Part shown: piece by piece, positions 7,997 through 15,831 of the stretch
Layout: the number at the start of each line of letters is the position of its first letter
Numbering within the stretch: the stretch's first letter is position 1
From: Priestia iocasae
Lineage (GTDB): Bacteria; Bacillota; Bacilli; Bacillales; Bacillaceae_H
Reading direction: 5' to 3'
DNA length: 64,000 bases
Assembly: GCF_016909075.1 (NCBI RefSeq)
Contig: NZ_JAFBFC010000005.1
Span: 1-64,000, forward strand
Program-made: the position numbers and the translations under genes
Notes under the pieces: model-generated
Seen by the model: only the letters and a program-made list of their open reading frames with translations
Told to the model about the DNA's origin: nothing
The model's database searches: none

Positions 7997-8751
7997 TTGT
8001 AAGGAAGTGCACGGTCGATAAACGCAGCAAATTGCTCACGATTCGTCGGTGTATACGGGTTAAACTTCCCATCGCTACCCTTTGCGATGCCGCGCTGTGC
8101 GATCACTTTAATCGCTTCATAGGCTTCCATTGTCGGTGATACATCTGAAAATGGCGTATAAGTCGTTCCGTTATCCGTTAGCTCAAAAGCTCGCTGTAAT
8201 ACAAGCGCCATATGGTGGCGTTGCATGGAGTTTACCGGCTTAAAATAACCATCGGATCCTTTAAAAAAGCCTGCTTCATAAGCTGTCATAATTTCAGCGC
8301 GACGAGGATCATCGTTGGATACATCTTTAAACACAGACGGTGAATTTGATAGCGGTAAATTGAATGTCTTTATCAACATACTTGCTGCTTGATAACGTGA
8401 AATAGACAGTGCTGGTCTAAATGTCTGGTCATCAAACCCTTTAATAATGTTTTTTTCATACAAACTCTTGATATGTATGTATGACCAATGATCTTTCGCC
8501 ACATCTTTAAAAAGCGTTTTATCCGTTGCAGCTAATAACGCGTTAACTTCACGCTGTAATTCATCTGCTTTTGCATTGACGCTTGTTGCTTTTTCGTCGA
8601 CTGTTTTCACTTGATCATCGACCCATTCTGTACTTGCTACTTCTACAGCTCCTTCTGCTTGTGCTTCGTTTTGAACGACCTCTTTACTGCAAGCCGATAA
8701 CAAGACAAGTGAGCTAATACTCAGTATGAACCATTTTTTCATTGCCTTCAT
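7993..8751 (-). CDS. SLH-domain lipoprotein
   Basis: This 252-residue protein has a lipoprotein signal peptide with lipobox LLSAC (Cys 21), a coiled-coil-like linker (about 40-75) and three SLH motifs (about 80-250, e.g. FKDVAKDHWSYIHIKSL, GYFKPVNSMQRHHMA, GKFNPYTPTNREQFAAFI). Lipid anchoring and SLH domains together would link membrane and wall polymer. The start at 8751 follows GGGAGAGGG. It is 22 bp downstream of the flippase gene and probably co-transcribed with it. The linker contains ASTEWVDDQV, resembling the small coiled-coil protein at 6308. No enzymatic domain is visible, so a scaffold or sensor role is more likely than catalysis. Confidence 0.88.
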   Translation of the reverse strand: MKAMKKWFILSISSLVLLSACSKEVVQNEAQAEGAVEVASTEWVDDQVKTVDEKATSVNAKADELQREVNALLAATDKTLFKDVAKDHWSYIHIKSLYEKNIIKGFDDQTFRPALSISRYQAASMLIKTFNLPLSNSPSVFKDVSNDDPRRAEIMTAYEAGFFKGSDGYFKPVNSMQRHHMALVLQRAFELTDNGTTYTPFSDVSPTMEAYEAIKVIAQRGIAKGSDGKFNPYTPTNREQFAAFIDRALPYK

Positions 8752-8773
8752 CTTACCCTCTCCCAAGCTTTCG

Positions 8774-10288
8774 CTACTTTCGTGCCAATTTAGCAAAGAC
8801 CACTTCTATTTCAGAAATGCGACATAATTTACTTAAACCAAGAAAAAGAATGAGAAAACCGAAAAACCCGACTCCTAAATTAACAATCGTAATCGGACTA
8901 TGTACAATCTCGACAAATACGAACATAGCTCCTGTCAAAAGAACCGATAAGAGAACGTATTTTGTCAAAAATAAAAATCCTTTTCTTGTTAATTTTAACA
9001 CGAATTGACTAATGATGAATAGAAAAAATAGTTGTGCATACGCACTAATTGTTGTCGCTGCGGCGATAGCTTTTGCTCCAAAAGAATCGACAAATAACAC
9101 AATGAACACGATGTTCAATCCAAAAACCGCCACAATGCCGCTTACAACTGGATAAAAAGGATGCTCCATTGCATAAAAGAACCGTGTCACATACACATTA
9201 GCTGCATGCGCAAACATGCCAATGACAAATAACTTTAATAGCTGTGCAGTTACAAGAGTAGATTCTGCTGTAAAAGAGCCATATTCAAAAATAAGTCGTA
9301 CCGTATCTTCCGCGTAAAAATAAATAAAGATAGAAACAGGAACAATAAATAAAAACAATAAGCGTAAGCCCTTTTCATACATGATTGTGACTTGATCAAA
9401 TTGCTTTTTCGCTACCTGCCCTGCAAGCTTTGGATAAATAACGGTTGTCACAGCAGTCATTAAAATGACTTGTGGCAATTGAACAAGCTTCGAGGCATAA
9501 TTTAACGCTGCGATCAGTCCGTCTGTTAACTCTGAAGCAAACATTCGATGCAACAAGAAATAAAACTGTAACGTCGCTCCTCCAAGTAAAATGGGAATAC
9601 CGATTTTCAGCATCCGTTTCACATAGTCATGTTGACTAAGGTAGAAGCGAAAACGAAAGGACATTAATCGATTTTTACGTAAATCATACACAAGCCATAT
9701 AAACATCCCTATCGCTCCAACAAGTGCCCCAATGCTGTAAGCTTGAATGCCAATGAACGGATACAAAGCAACAGCTAATAGCACAAAGCCCGCATTATTT
9801 AACAATGTTGCAAGTGCTGGGCTAAAAAAGCGGTCGTGTACATTTAACACACCAGATAACCACATGGATGTCACTAAAAAGAATGTAGAAGGTGCCATAA
9901 CTGCAAAGAGAATGGCCGTTACATTCACTTCATTCATTGATAATCCTGTAAAAAACAGCGATGTCATTTGTTTAGCAAACAAAACAAAGATAAGAGATAG
10001 CAGTCCCATAACCAAAACCGTATACGTGAAAATGAGCTCTTTGAATTGCTGTTGATGCTCAGGTGAATCTATTTTTTTATAAATACTAATGAATGCAGTT
10101 GTAATAGCTCCTCCGACAACCATATAAAGAAATGTTGGAATCGTATAAGCTAAAATAACCGAATCTGCCAGAGATGACGTTCCAAAATGATAGCCAATGA
10201 TTGCTTCACGAATAAACCCAAATAATCGTGATACAATGTTGATGACCGTCACCACACCAATGATGGCAAATAAGGACTTCTTCGCCAC
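8774..10288 (-). CDS. MurJ/MviN-like lipid-linked glycan flippase
   Basis: This integral membrane protein of about 504 residues and roughly 14 helices belongs to the MOP (MurJ/Wzx) superfamily, with the N-terminal signature INIVSRLFGFIREAIIGYHFG and an SLADSVILAYTIPTF segment. MurJ flips lipid II, and relatives flip other undecaprenyl-linked glycans. The position after three glycosyltransferase genes and csaB makes export of the SLH-binding polymer repeat, or of lipid II modified for it, the better guess. A GTG at 10288 has GGGGTG well placed, and a GTG at 10297 overlaps that ribosome binding site. It is one of two such flippases in the window, the other at 60544. Confidence 0.85.
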   Translation of the reverse strand: MAKKSLFAIIGVVTVINIVSRLFGFIREAIIGYHFGTSSLADSVILAYTIPTFLYMVVGGAITTAFISIYKKIDSPEHQQQFKELIFTYTVLVMGLLSLIFVLFAKQMTSLFFTGLSMNEVNVTAILFAVMAPSTFFLVTSMWLSGVLNVHDRFFSPALATLLNNAGFVLLAVALYPFIGIQAYSIGALVGAIGMFIWLVYDLRKNRLMSFRFRFYLSQHDYVKRMLKIGIPILLGGATLQFYFLLHRMFASELTDGLIAALNYASKLVQLPQVILMTAVTTVIYPKLAGQVAKKQFDQVTIMYEKGLRLLFLFIVPVSIFIYFYAEDTVRLIFEYGSFTAESTLVTAQLLKLFVIGMFAHAANVYVTRFFYAMEHPFYPVVSGIVAVFGLNIVFIVLFVDSFGAKAIAAATTISAYAQLFFLFIISQFVLKLTRKGFLFLTKYVLLSVLLTGAMFVFVEIVHSPITIVNLGVGFFGFLILFLGLSKLCRISEIEVVFAKLARK

Positions 10289-10318
10289 TTTTCTCACCCC
10301 TTTTTTTACATGATGACA

Positions 10319-10344
10319 TAAAAAAAGACGGCCTAAACCGCCTT
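10319..10344 (-). terminator. Possible intra-cluster terminator
   Basis: On the minus strand AAGGCGG pairs with CCGTCTT around TTTAGG and is followed by a run of T. It lies directly after the Alg13-like gene and before the flippase gene, so transcription probably drops but need not stop here. No separate promoter is evident in the 59-bp gap. Confidence 0.6.
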
Positions 10345-10347
10345 CAA

Positions 10348-10827
10348 CTAACTCTTTTCAATAAAATCCTTCAGAATGGAGATAATTTGTTTTCTACCGC
10401 TTTGAAAAGGAGCGGGTTCAAATGTTGTCATTTTAGAAATGGCTTCACTTAAGTCAATTCCATCATGCCACGCAATGAGATGACCCGTTGCTTCAAACTG
10501 ATTCACAATCTCGAGCTGATGATTGTCATTATGCTCTCCATACTTGACTAAACGAGGCGCTGCAATCATCTTTTTACCCTTCTTCAAACCCGTTGTAATA
10601 GAGCCTGTTCCACCATGCGTAATGATATAGGCAGCTTGATCGTATAAGCGGTCCATTTCCTCATAGCTTGTGAACTTCACTAGCTTCATGTTCTGCGATT
10701 CAAAAGGTGTGTGACCTACTTGTACAATGACCTCATCACGAATGATGCCACGCTCCACCTGCTCATCAATTGCGTTTAACAAACGAGTAAATGGTAGTTC
10801 ATGAGTACCTAACACAACTAAAATCAA
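10348..10827 (-). CDS. Alg13-like glycosyltransferase subunit (catalytic, donor-binding half)
   Basis: The protein of about 159 residues corresponds to the C-terminal half of GT-B enzymes such as MurG. It starts with ILVVLGTHELPFTRL and carries the UDP-GlcNAc-binding region (AYIITHGGTGSITTGLKKGKK region, PRLVKYGEHNDNHQLE). Alg13/PssE proteins act only with an Alg14/PssD partner. The start is a TTG at 10827 whose last two bases overlap the TGA stop of the upstream Alg14-like gene, with GGAGG nine bases upstream inside that gene. This is translational coupling of two halves of one enzyme. A longer frame to 10881 lacks a start signal. The complex would add a sugar to a lipid-linked acceptor at the membrane. 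Confidence 0.88.
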   Translation of the reverse strand: MILVVLGTHELPFTRLLNAIDEQVERGIIRDEVIVQVGHTPFESQNMKLVKFTSYEEMDRLYDQAAYIITHGGTGSITTGLKKGKKMIAAPRLVKYGEHNDNHQLEIVNQFEATGHLIAWHDGIDLSEAISKMTTFEPAPFQSGRKQIISILKDFIEKS

Positions 10828-11309
10828 TAGATCGAACCTCCATGCACAGCTTTTGGATAATGCACCTTCATCGATTCCCACTGAACGATGAACAAGTCTG
10901 CAATAGGATACACCATTCTCCCTGAGATCGTTGGCGTCGTTGTTTTCGCAAAGCTCTCAATAAATACAACCTTTTTGCCAAACAGCTTTGCGATATAACA
11001 CATGGGTACAGCTGTATGCGCACCTGTTGTAATCACAACATCAGGTCTTTCTCGTAAAAAATAATACAAAGATTTGATCGTATTATATGTAAATTTGAAC
11101 AGATAACGGAACAAATAATTGCGCGCTCCATATACAAGAAAAGACATGTTATATTCTTTTTTCAGCGCTTCTGTAATGACCGATTTCTCTGTCACAATAT
11201 GATAATCATATTCAGAAAAAAGTGGTTTCAACTGCAATAATTGCGTTAAATGTCCACCAAGTGAGGCAATAAACAACACTTTTTTCTTTTTCTTTTTATC
11301 CTTTTGCAT
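10824..11309 (-). CDS. Alg14-like glycosyltransferase subunit (membrane, acceptor-binding half)
   Basis: The protein of 161 residues matches the Alg14/PssD/CpsF family: a Rossmann-like start (KKVLFIASLGGHLTQLLQL), an acceptor region (RPDVVITTGAHTAVPM) and the ending VVFIESFAKTTTPTISGRM. A basic KDKKKKKK stretch at the N-terminus is typical before the membrane-associated part. Alg14 proteins recruit the soluble Alg13 half to the membrane. The ATG at 11309 follows GGAGGG. The gene starts 4 bp after the GT4 gene stop and overlaps the start of the Alg13-like gene, so all three are one operon. Confidence 0.87.
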   Translation of the reverse strand: MQKDKKKKKKVLFIASLGGHLTQLLQLKPLFSEYDYHIVTEKSVITEALKKEYNMSFLVYGARNYLFRYLFKFTYNTIKSLYYFLRERPDVVITTGAHTAVPMCYIAKLFGKKVVFIESFAKTTTPTISGRMVYPIADLFIVQWESMKVHYPKAVHGGSIY

Positions 11310-11313
11310 GTTT

Positions 11314-12414
11314 CTACCCTCCAAGAGGAGAATAAACTTCCAATACTCGTTGTATTAACTGTTCTTGGTCGTTTTTCTGCGCTTGTTTCTCACCGTTTTC
11401 TATCAAGTGTTCCACAAATGACTCATTTTCTAACACGTTGATTATTCCTTCAGCTAACGAGTGAGGATTTTGCGGTTCCACAAGCACGCCTGCATCATCT
11501 GCTAATAGATAGCGTAAACCACCAACACGTGTCCCAACAACCGGTGTATGACAACTCATTGCTTCAAGTGCAACAAGACCAAACCCTTCGATATGCGAAG
11601 GTAGAACAAATAGGTCAGCCGCATTCATCCAAGTCGCAATCTCTTTTTGTGACAGCGCGTCCATGATATGTACATCATTTAATCCTCTTGCTTGAATAAT
11701 CTCTTCTAGCTCTTTTCGAAAATGAACATCTTTTGTTGCACCGATTAAGTACAAGGAAGCTTCTGGCATACGCTCTTTGACTTTTTCGTATGCTTCGACA
11801 AGCTCTATTAATCCTTTTTGTCGAATTAAGTTCCCAACAAACAATATCATTTTTTCATCTTGTGAAAGAGTAACGATTTGACGAGCTTTTTGCTTATCCA
11901 TTGGCGCAAACACTTGTCGATTTACGCCCATGTTAATAATCGATAGCTTTTCTTTGGATACACCAAACTCTTCATGAATGGTTTGATGAAGCTCATGTCC
12001 AACCGCTATGACATGGTCCGCCTCTTGTAAAATTTGTGTCGTTAAGCGGCGAATACGAGGTGATTTTTGAGCCATTCGGTCAATATCACCACCGTGTGCT
12101 GTCACAATCATTCGTTTGCCAAACAGCTTTTTATAAGCTAAAGCAAGCAAGCCTGTTGGAAAGACGTAATGTGCATGAACCACATCATAAGACTTCCCTC
12201 TCGATAAGACATTAGCAAAGGTTTGAAGAAGCCACGCACTATATTTTTTGATGACATTTGCTTTTCCCATATTTGGATTGTTAACTGCAACGACATCAAC
12301 ATCGATTCCTGCTTGTTTTAATGCTTCGACTTGGTTTTTCACAAAAATACCGAATGTCTTCGCCTCTTTACTTGGATACATATTACTGAGTACTAGTAGC
12401 TTAATCTTCTTCAT
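11314..12414 (-). CDS. GT4-family glycosyltransferase
   Basis: This 366-residue GT-B enzyme has an N-terminal acceptor domain (VLSNMYPSKEAKTFGIFVKNQVEAL, given in part: NMYPSKEAKTFG) with a glycosyltransferase family 4 region VVHAHYVFPTG, and a C-terminal nucleotide-sugar domain (ILFVGNLIRQKGL, the EX7E-type motif in EGFGLVALEAMS, GVLVEPQN). No transmembrane segments are seen. The sugar and linkage cannot be deduced. It sits 15 bp downstream of csaB in the same operon, which points to assembly of the polymer that CsaB pyruvylates. Confidence 0.88.
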   Translation of the reverse strand: MKKIKLLVLSNMYPSKEAKTFGIFVKNQVEALKQAGIDVDVVAVNNPNMGKANVIKKYSAWLLQTFANVLSRGKSYDVVHAHYVFPTGLLALAYKKLFGKRMIVTAHGGDIDRMAQKSPRIRRLTTQILQEADHVIAVGHELHQTIHEEFGVSKEKLSIINMGVNRQVFAPMDKQKARQIVTLSQDEKMILFVGNLIRQKGLIELVEAYEKVKERMPEASLYLIGATKDVHFRKELEEIIQARGLNDVHIMDALSQKEIATWMNAADLFVLPSHIEGFGLVALEAMSCHTPVVGTRVGGLRYLLADDAGVLVEPQNPHSLAEGIINVLENESFVEHLIENGEKQAQKNDQEQLIQRVLEVYSPLGG

Positions 12415-12429
12415 TCCTCTTCACCATGC

Positions 12430-13569
12430 TTACATTAATTTCGTTAACTGCTCAAGACCTTTGGCGGCTTCTTGTCTAAATTGAGAAGATAGGTTCGTAA
12501 ACGTCTCATTTGTCTTGTCCCATTCTTTGTTCATTTGTTCGATGAGTGAGACAAATTGCTGATTGTTTTGATGAAGCTTATCAATCTCTACAAAATTCGC
12601 CATTTGATTAATGGTTTTCATAAAATCTTTTACTTTATGATGATATCCTATACCCACAATCGGTGTTTTCGCTACAACCGATAAAATAAGAGAGTGTAAT
12701 CGCGTGCCGATAACTACATCATGCTCGGCACAAATCTCTACAATCTTCTCTGGGTATAAATTGTCTTCTAACACTGTAACAGCCTCTTTATGCTCCATTA
12801 AACGAGCAATATCTTTTGTCACTTCGATGTCTTGTGGATATTTTGTTGAAAAGAAAGTCACCGTTACTCCTTTTTGCTTAACCAATTCATCTAAGTTCTT
12901 TGCCATGCCATGAATATACGATTGATAGACGTCTTCGTTAGAAGATGGCCAGTATTGCTTACTGAAGTATGGAACAGCTGTAACAGCCACTTTTTGAACC
13001 TCAAATTGGGTTTCTTTCTTTCGATTTGCTCGGACAAAAAAGGCAGGATCTCCAATTACCTGTACGTCTTTTTTGACGCCAATTGACTTTAATAGCGCTT
13101 TTGACTGCTCGTCGCGAACAGAAATCGAATCCACCTTCGATGATAGTGTCTTAATAAAGAAAGTACCTGGCTTTGTCGTAATAGGCCCTGCTCCTACTCC
13201 ATAAATCGCCACCTTACATCCAGCATAATGCCCTAAAAGACCAAGGGTGCTATAAAGAGGTGCATCACGCTTATACATGTCCATCAGTAAGCCGCCACCA
13301 CCGATAATAAGCAAATCAAGCTTCTTCATCGTCGCAAAATTTTCTTTTACAGTCGCTAAAATAGACGTTGCAAAACTTCCTTTTTTATGAAGTAACCGTA
13401 CCGCTTGAACACCATAACGATTCATTGTGTTCTCAGGGTTGTTACTGAATACGATAATATTCTCTTTTTTAACAGAAAGCTCATCTGTTAATTGCGATAA
13501 AATGCCTGATAAAATGGCTTCGTCTCCATTATTATCATGCCCATAATTTCCAATTATGCCTACGTTCAT
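12430..13569 (-). CDS. csaB: Polysaccharide pyruvyl transferase CsaB
   Basis: The protein of about 379 residues is of the pyruvyl-transferase family: NVGIIGNYGHDNNGDEAIL at the N-terminus, LLIIGGGGLLMDMY, CKVAIYGVGAGP, and the C-terminal VIGTRLHSLILSVVAKTPIVGI (in part). CsaB adds ketal pyruvate, from phosphoenolpyruvate, to ManNAc of the secondary cell wall polymer, the ligand of SLH domains. The eight SLH proteins in the window strongly support this role over other pyruvyl transferases. The ATG at 13569 is preceded by AGGTGTG. A TATAAT box on the minus strand about 70 bp upstream is a likely -10. It leads the operon csaB-GT4-Alg14-Alg13. Confidence 0.93.
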   Translation of the reverse strand: MNVGIIGNYGHDNNGDEAILSGILSQLTDELSVKKENIIVFSNNPENTMNRYGVQAVRLLHKKGSFATSILATVKENFATMKKLDLLIIGGGGLLMDMYKRDAPLYSTLGLLGHYAGCKVAIYGVGAGPITTKPGTFFIKTLSSKVDSISVRDEQSKALLKSIGVKKDVQVIGDPAFFVRANRKKETQFEVQKVAVTAVPYFSKQYWPSSNEDVYQSYIHGMAKNLDELVKQKGVTVTFFSTKYPQDIEVTKDIARLMEHKEAVTVLEDNLYPEKIVEICAEHDVVIGTRLHSLILSVVAKTPIVGIGYHHKVKDFMKTINQMANFVEIDKLHQNNQQFVSLIEQMNKEWDKTNETFTNLSSQFRQEAAKGLEQLTKLM

Positions 13570-13790
13570 GAGACACACCTATTCTTTGCGTAATACGTTC
13601 AATTCGCTTCAACTTATGAAACGTCAACTTTTTCATTATACTACTGTTATAACAATGATTAAACCATTGTTTATGGATTATATCAATTTTTTACCTCATA
13701 TGAAAATAGACGTTTTACCTTTTAAGTGACGTGGTAAAAAGAACAATATACATCCATTTAGAAAAGGGACTATTTGATTAGCATGATAAA

Positions 13791-13822
13791 CAAAATGCCC
13801 GTCACAATTAAGTAACGAGCAT
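13791..13822 (-). terminator. Terminator of the SLH amidase gene
   Basis: On the minus strand GATGCTCGTTAC pairs with GTGACGGGCAT (two G-T pairs) and is followed by TTTTGTTT. It lies 17 bp past the stop codon. Confidence 0.7.
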
Positions 13823-13838
13823 CATTATTAGTCAGCGA

Positions 13839-15296
13839 TTATTTTTTATAATATTCAAGGATACCGCGGTAAATAGCTTCTGCGAATAAGTCTTTGTTTG
13901 TTAACATTTTCTCACGGTCACTTGTATTTGTAATGAACCCAAGTTCAACAAGAACGCTTGGCATATTGTTGTTTTTAATAACGAAAAATCCGTTATCTTT
14001 AATTCCACGGTCACGCATGTTTAATAAAGAAACGATTTGTTTATTAATTTCGGCTGCTAGTAGCTTACTTTCTTCACCATTTAAGTTTGAAGATGTGTCA
14101 TAGAATGTTTCTGTACCGTTCGCACTTGCAGTCGCTGCGTTAGCATGAATACTCACAAACATATCTGCGTAGTTGTTTTTCGCAAATTCAACGCGATCGC
14201 CAAGTGTTGGATATGTATCACCCGCACGAGTCATCAATACGATTGCACCTGCTGCTTTGAGCTTTTTCTCTAACGATTGAGAGACAGCTAATACAATCGC
14301 TTTTTCTGTTGAGCCACTACTTACAGCACCCGGATCTTTTCCACCATGTCCAGGATCAATGACGATGATACGTTTAGCTACCGGTGTGCCTGACGTGTTG
14401 CGAAGCTTCGTATAAAGCTTATGTACGTAGCCTACTTGATTGCCATATTGAATTTTGACCCAATAATTATCAACAGAATGAACGGCGACTCGTTCACCTT
14501 TTGACAATGACCCAATCACACTACCCGTTGTGGATGGCGTGGAGCGAACATTTAACCCATTTGTCAAAATAACCGCTTCTGTCGTTGTTTGAATTGGCGT
14601 TGGTGTTGGTGTCGGTTCTTCTGGTTCACCTTGTGACACTTTTACACGGAATTTTGGATCCATTGCGCGCGCTAAAAACATAGACATTTGCGAACGTGTC
14701 ACATTTGTCCACGGGCTATAATGAGTCGGTTTTGTACCTGTTGTAATTCCTTCCCAATATAAAGCAATGACATGTTCTCGGAAGTCATGGTTGACCCACA
14801 CATCATCGAATGGTTCTCCTAGACTTACATCACCTTCAAATTTAAAGGCTTGTGCGATTACTTTACTCATTTGCGCACGGTTGAGCGTGTCCTCAGGACC
14901 GAATGTACCATCTTGTTTTCCTGAAAAGATACCCAATTGAACCGCACGCTCAATCCATCCAGCACCCCAATGACTTTTTGAAACATCTGAAAAGCGCTGT
15001 GTCGTAACCGTTGCTTCTTTTTGACCAATTGCTGTCAAAATCATTTTAGCGGCTTGTGCACGCGTGACGGTCTTTTGAGGTGCAAAGTAGCTGCCGCTTT
15101 GACCTTTATATCCTGTCACAATCCCTTTTGAGCTTAAATATCCAATCTCATCATATCCTACATGATTGGTTGGAACATCATAAAAATTTGTTGATGCCTC
15201 TGCTTTTAACACCGTAAAATCTTTTATGACTGCAACAGGCGAACTAACGACAATTGCACCTGCTATTGCGCAAGATAAGACTTTCTTCAACATCAT
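13839..15296 (-). CDS. SLH-anchored N-acetylmuramoyl-L-alanine amidase (Amidase_3) with SH3 domain
   Basis: This 485-residue secreted wall hydrolase has a signal peptide (1-34), three SLH motifs (about 37-215), a PTPTPTP linker (about 228-235), a bacterial SH3 domain (TNGLNVRSTPSTTGSVIGSL to GYVHKLYTKL, about 240-298) and a zinc amidase domain (308-485). Zinc ligands H317 (DPGHGGKDPGA), E331 and H384 (VSIHANAA) and catalytic E451 (VLVELGFITN) are all present, so it should be active. It cleaves the bond between muramic acid and the stem peptide. AAGGAG precedes the ATG. It is monocistronic, with its own terminator, between csaB and the phosphodiester glycosidase. Confidence 0.94.
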   Translation of the reverse strand: MMLKKVLSCAIAGAIVVSSPVAVIKDFTVLKAEASTNFYDVPTNHVGYDEIGYLSSKGIVTGYKGQSGSYFAPQKTVTRAQAAKMILTAIGQKEATVTTQRFSDVSKSHWGAGWIERAVQLGIFSGKQDGTFGPEDTLNRAQMSKVIAQAFKFEGDVSLGEPFDDVWVNHDFREHVIALYWEGITTGTKPTHYSPWTNVTRSQMSMFLARAMDPKFRVKVSQGEPEEPTPTPTPIQTTTEAVILTNGLNVRSTPSTTGSVIGSLSKGERVAVHSVDNYWVKIQYGNQVGYVHKLYTKLRNTSGTPVAKRIIVIDPGHGGKDPGAVSSGSTEKAIVLAVSQSLEKKLKAAGAIVLMTRAGDTYPTLGDRVEFAKNNYADMFVSIHANAATASANGTETFYDTSSNLNGEESKLLAAEINKQIVSLLNMRDRGIKDNGFFVIKNNNMPSVLVELGFITNTSDREKMLTNKDLFAEAIYRGILEYYKK

Positions 15297-15831
15297 TTTC
15301 CGACTCCTTCCAGCACGAACTATATTACTAGATTAGCAAATATCTTCCTGTGTTTCTATAAAATATAAGTACTGACTTTTCCGTCTACTACTCTAGGATG
15401 AACGGCTCTACGTTTTCCAAAAGAATGAAGATTGTCTACTTAAATTCCTTCAAAAAAAGAAATTTATAGAAATGAGCAATGAATCAACCCATTTTTATCC
15501 TTATTTCTTCCGGTCCTAAACAGAAATAAATCCCTATTCTCTCTATCAATCACATAATCACCTGACACTTTTTAAACAGTTAGGCCTCCTTGAAACCTTT
15601 TCTTGAAGATTTACCATGCAAATGAGACCACTCATGTATAGGGGATGACGACTGCTTAGAGTTACATACACCTTTATGTATCGACCTATTTTGGAAACCT
15701 TTAAGAAAAAAGACCCTTTTAGTCGACAAATAGGAAAATATGTCTATTCATTACCATTTTAGAACCAGTAACTTAAAGAAAGGCCTTCTTGCCAAAACGA
15801 CCTTTCTTCTATTACTGAGGCTCCATCATTC
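15297..15831. other. Intergenic region of 535 bp
   Basis: It holds the promoter of the SLH amidase gene, not confidently placed, and on the left-reading strand the terminator of the glycosidase gene near its right end. I saw no open frame with a credible ribosome binding site and no recognisable riboswitch, including a specific look for the ydaO/c-di-AMP consensus often found before wall hydrolases. Confidence 0.5.
15776..15808 (-). terminator. Terminator of the SLH phosphodiester glycosidase gene
   Basis: AAGAAAGG pairs with CCTTTCTT on the minus strand about 23 bp past the stop codon. The loop is long and the T-tract poor, so the call is moderate. Confidence 0.55.

Noticed and set aside
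15300-15830. Possible c-di-AMP (ydaO) riboswitch before the SLH amidase
   Set aside because: The conserved sequence blocks of that class are not present on the minus strand.
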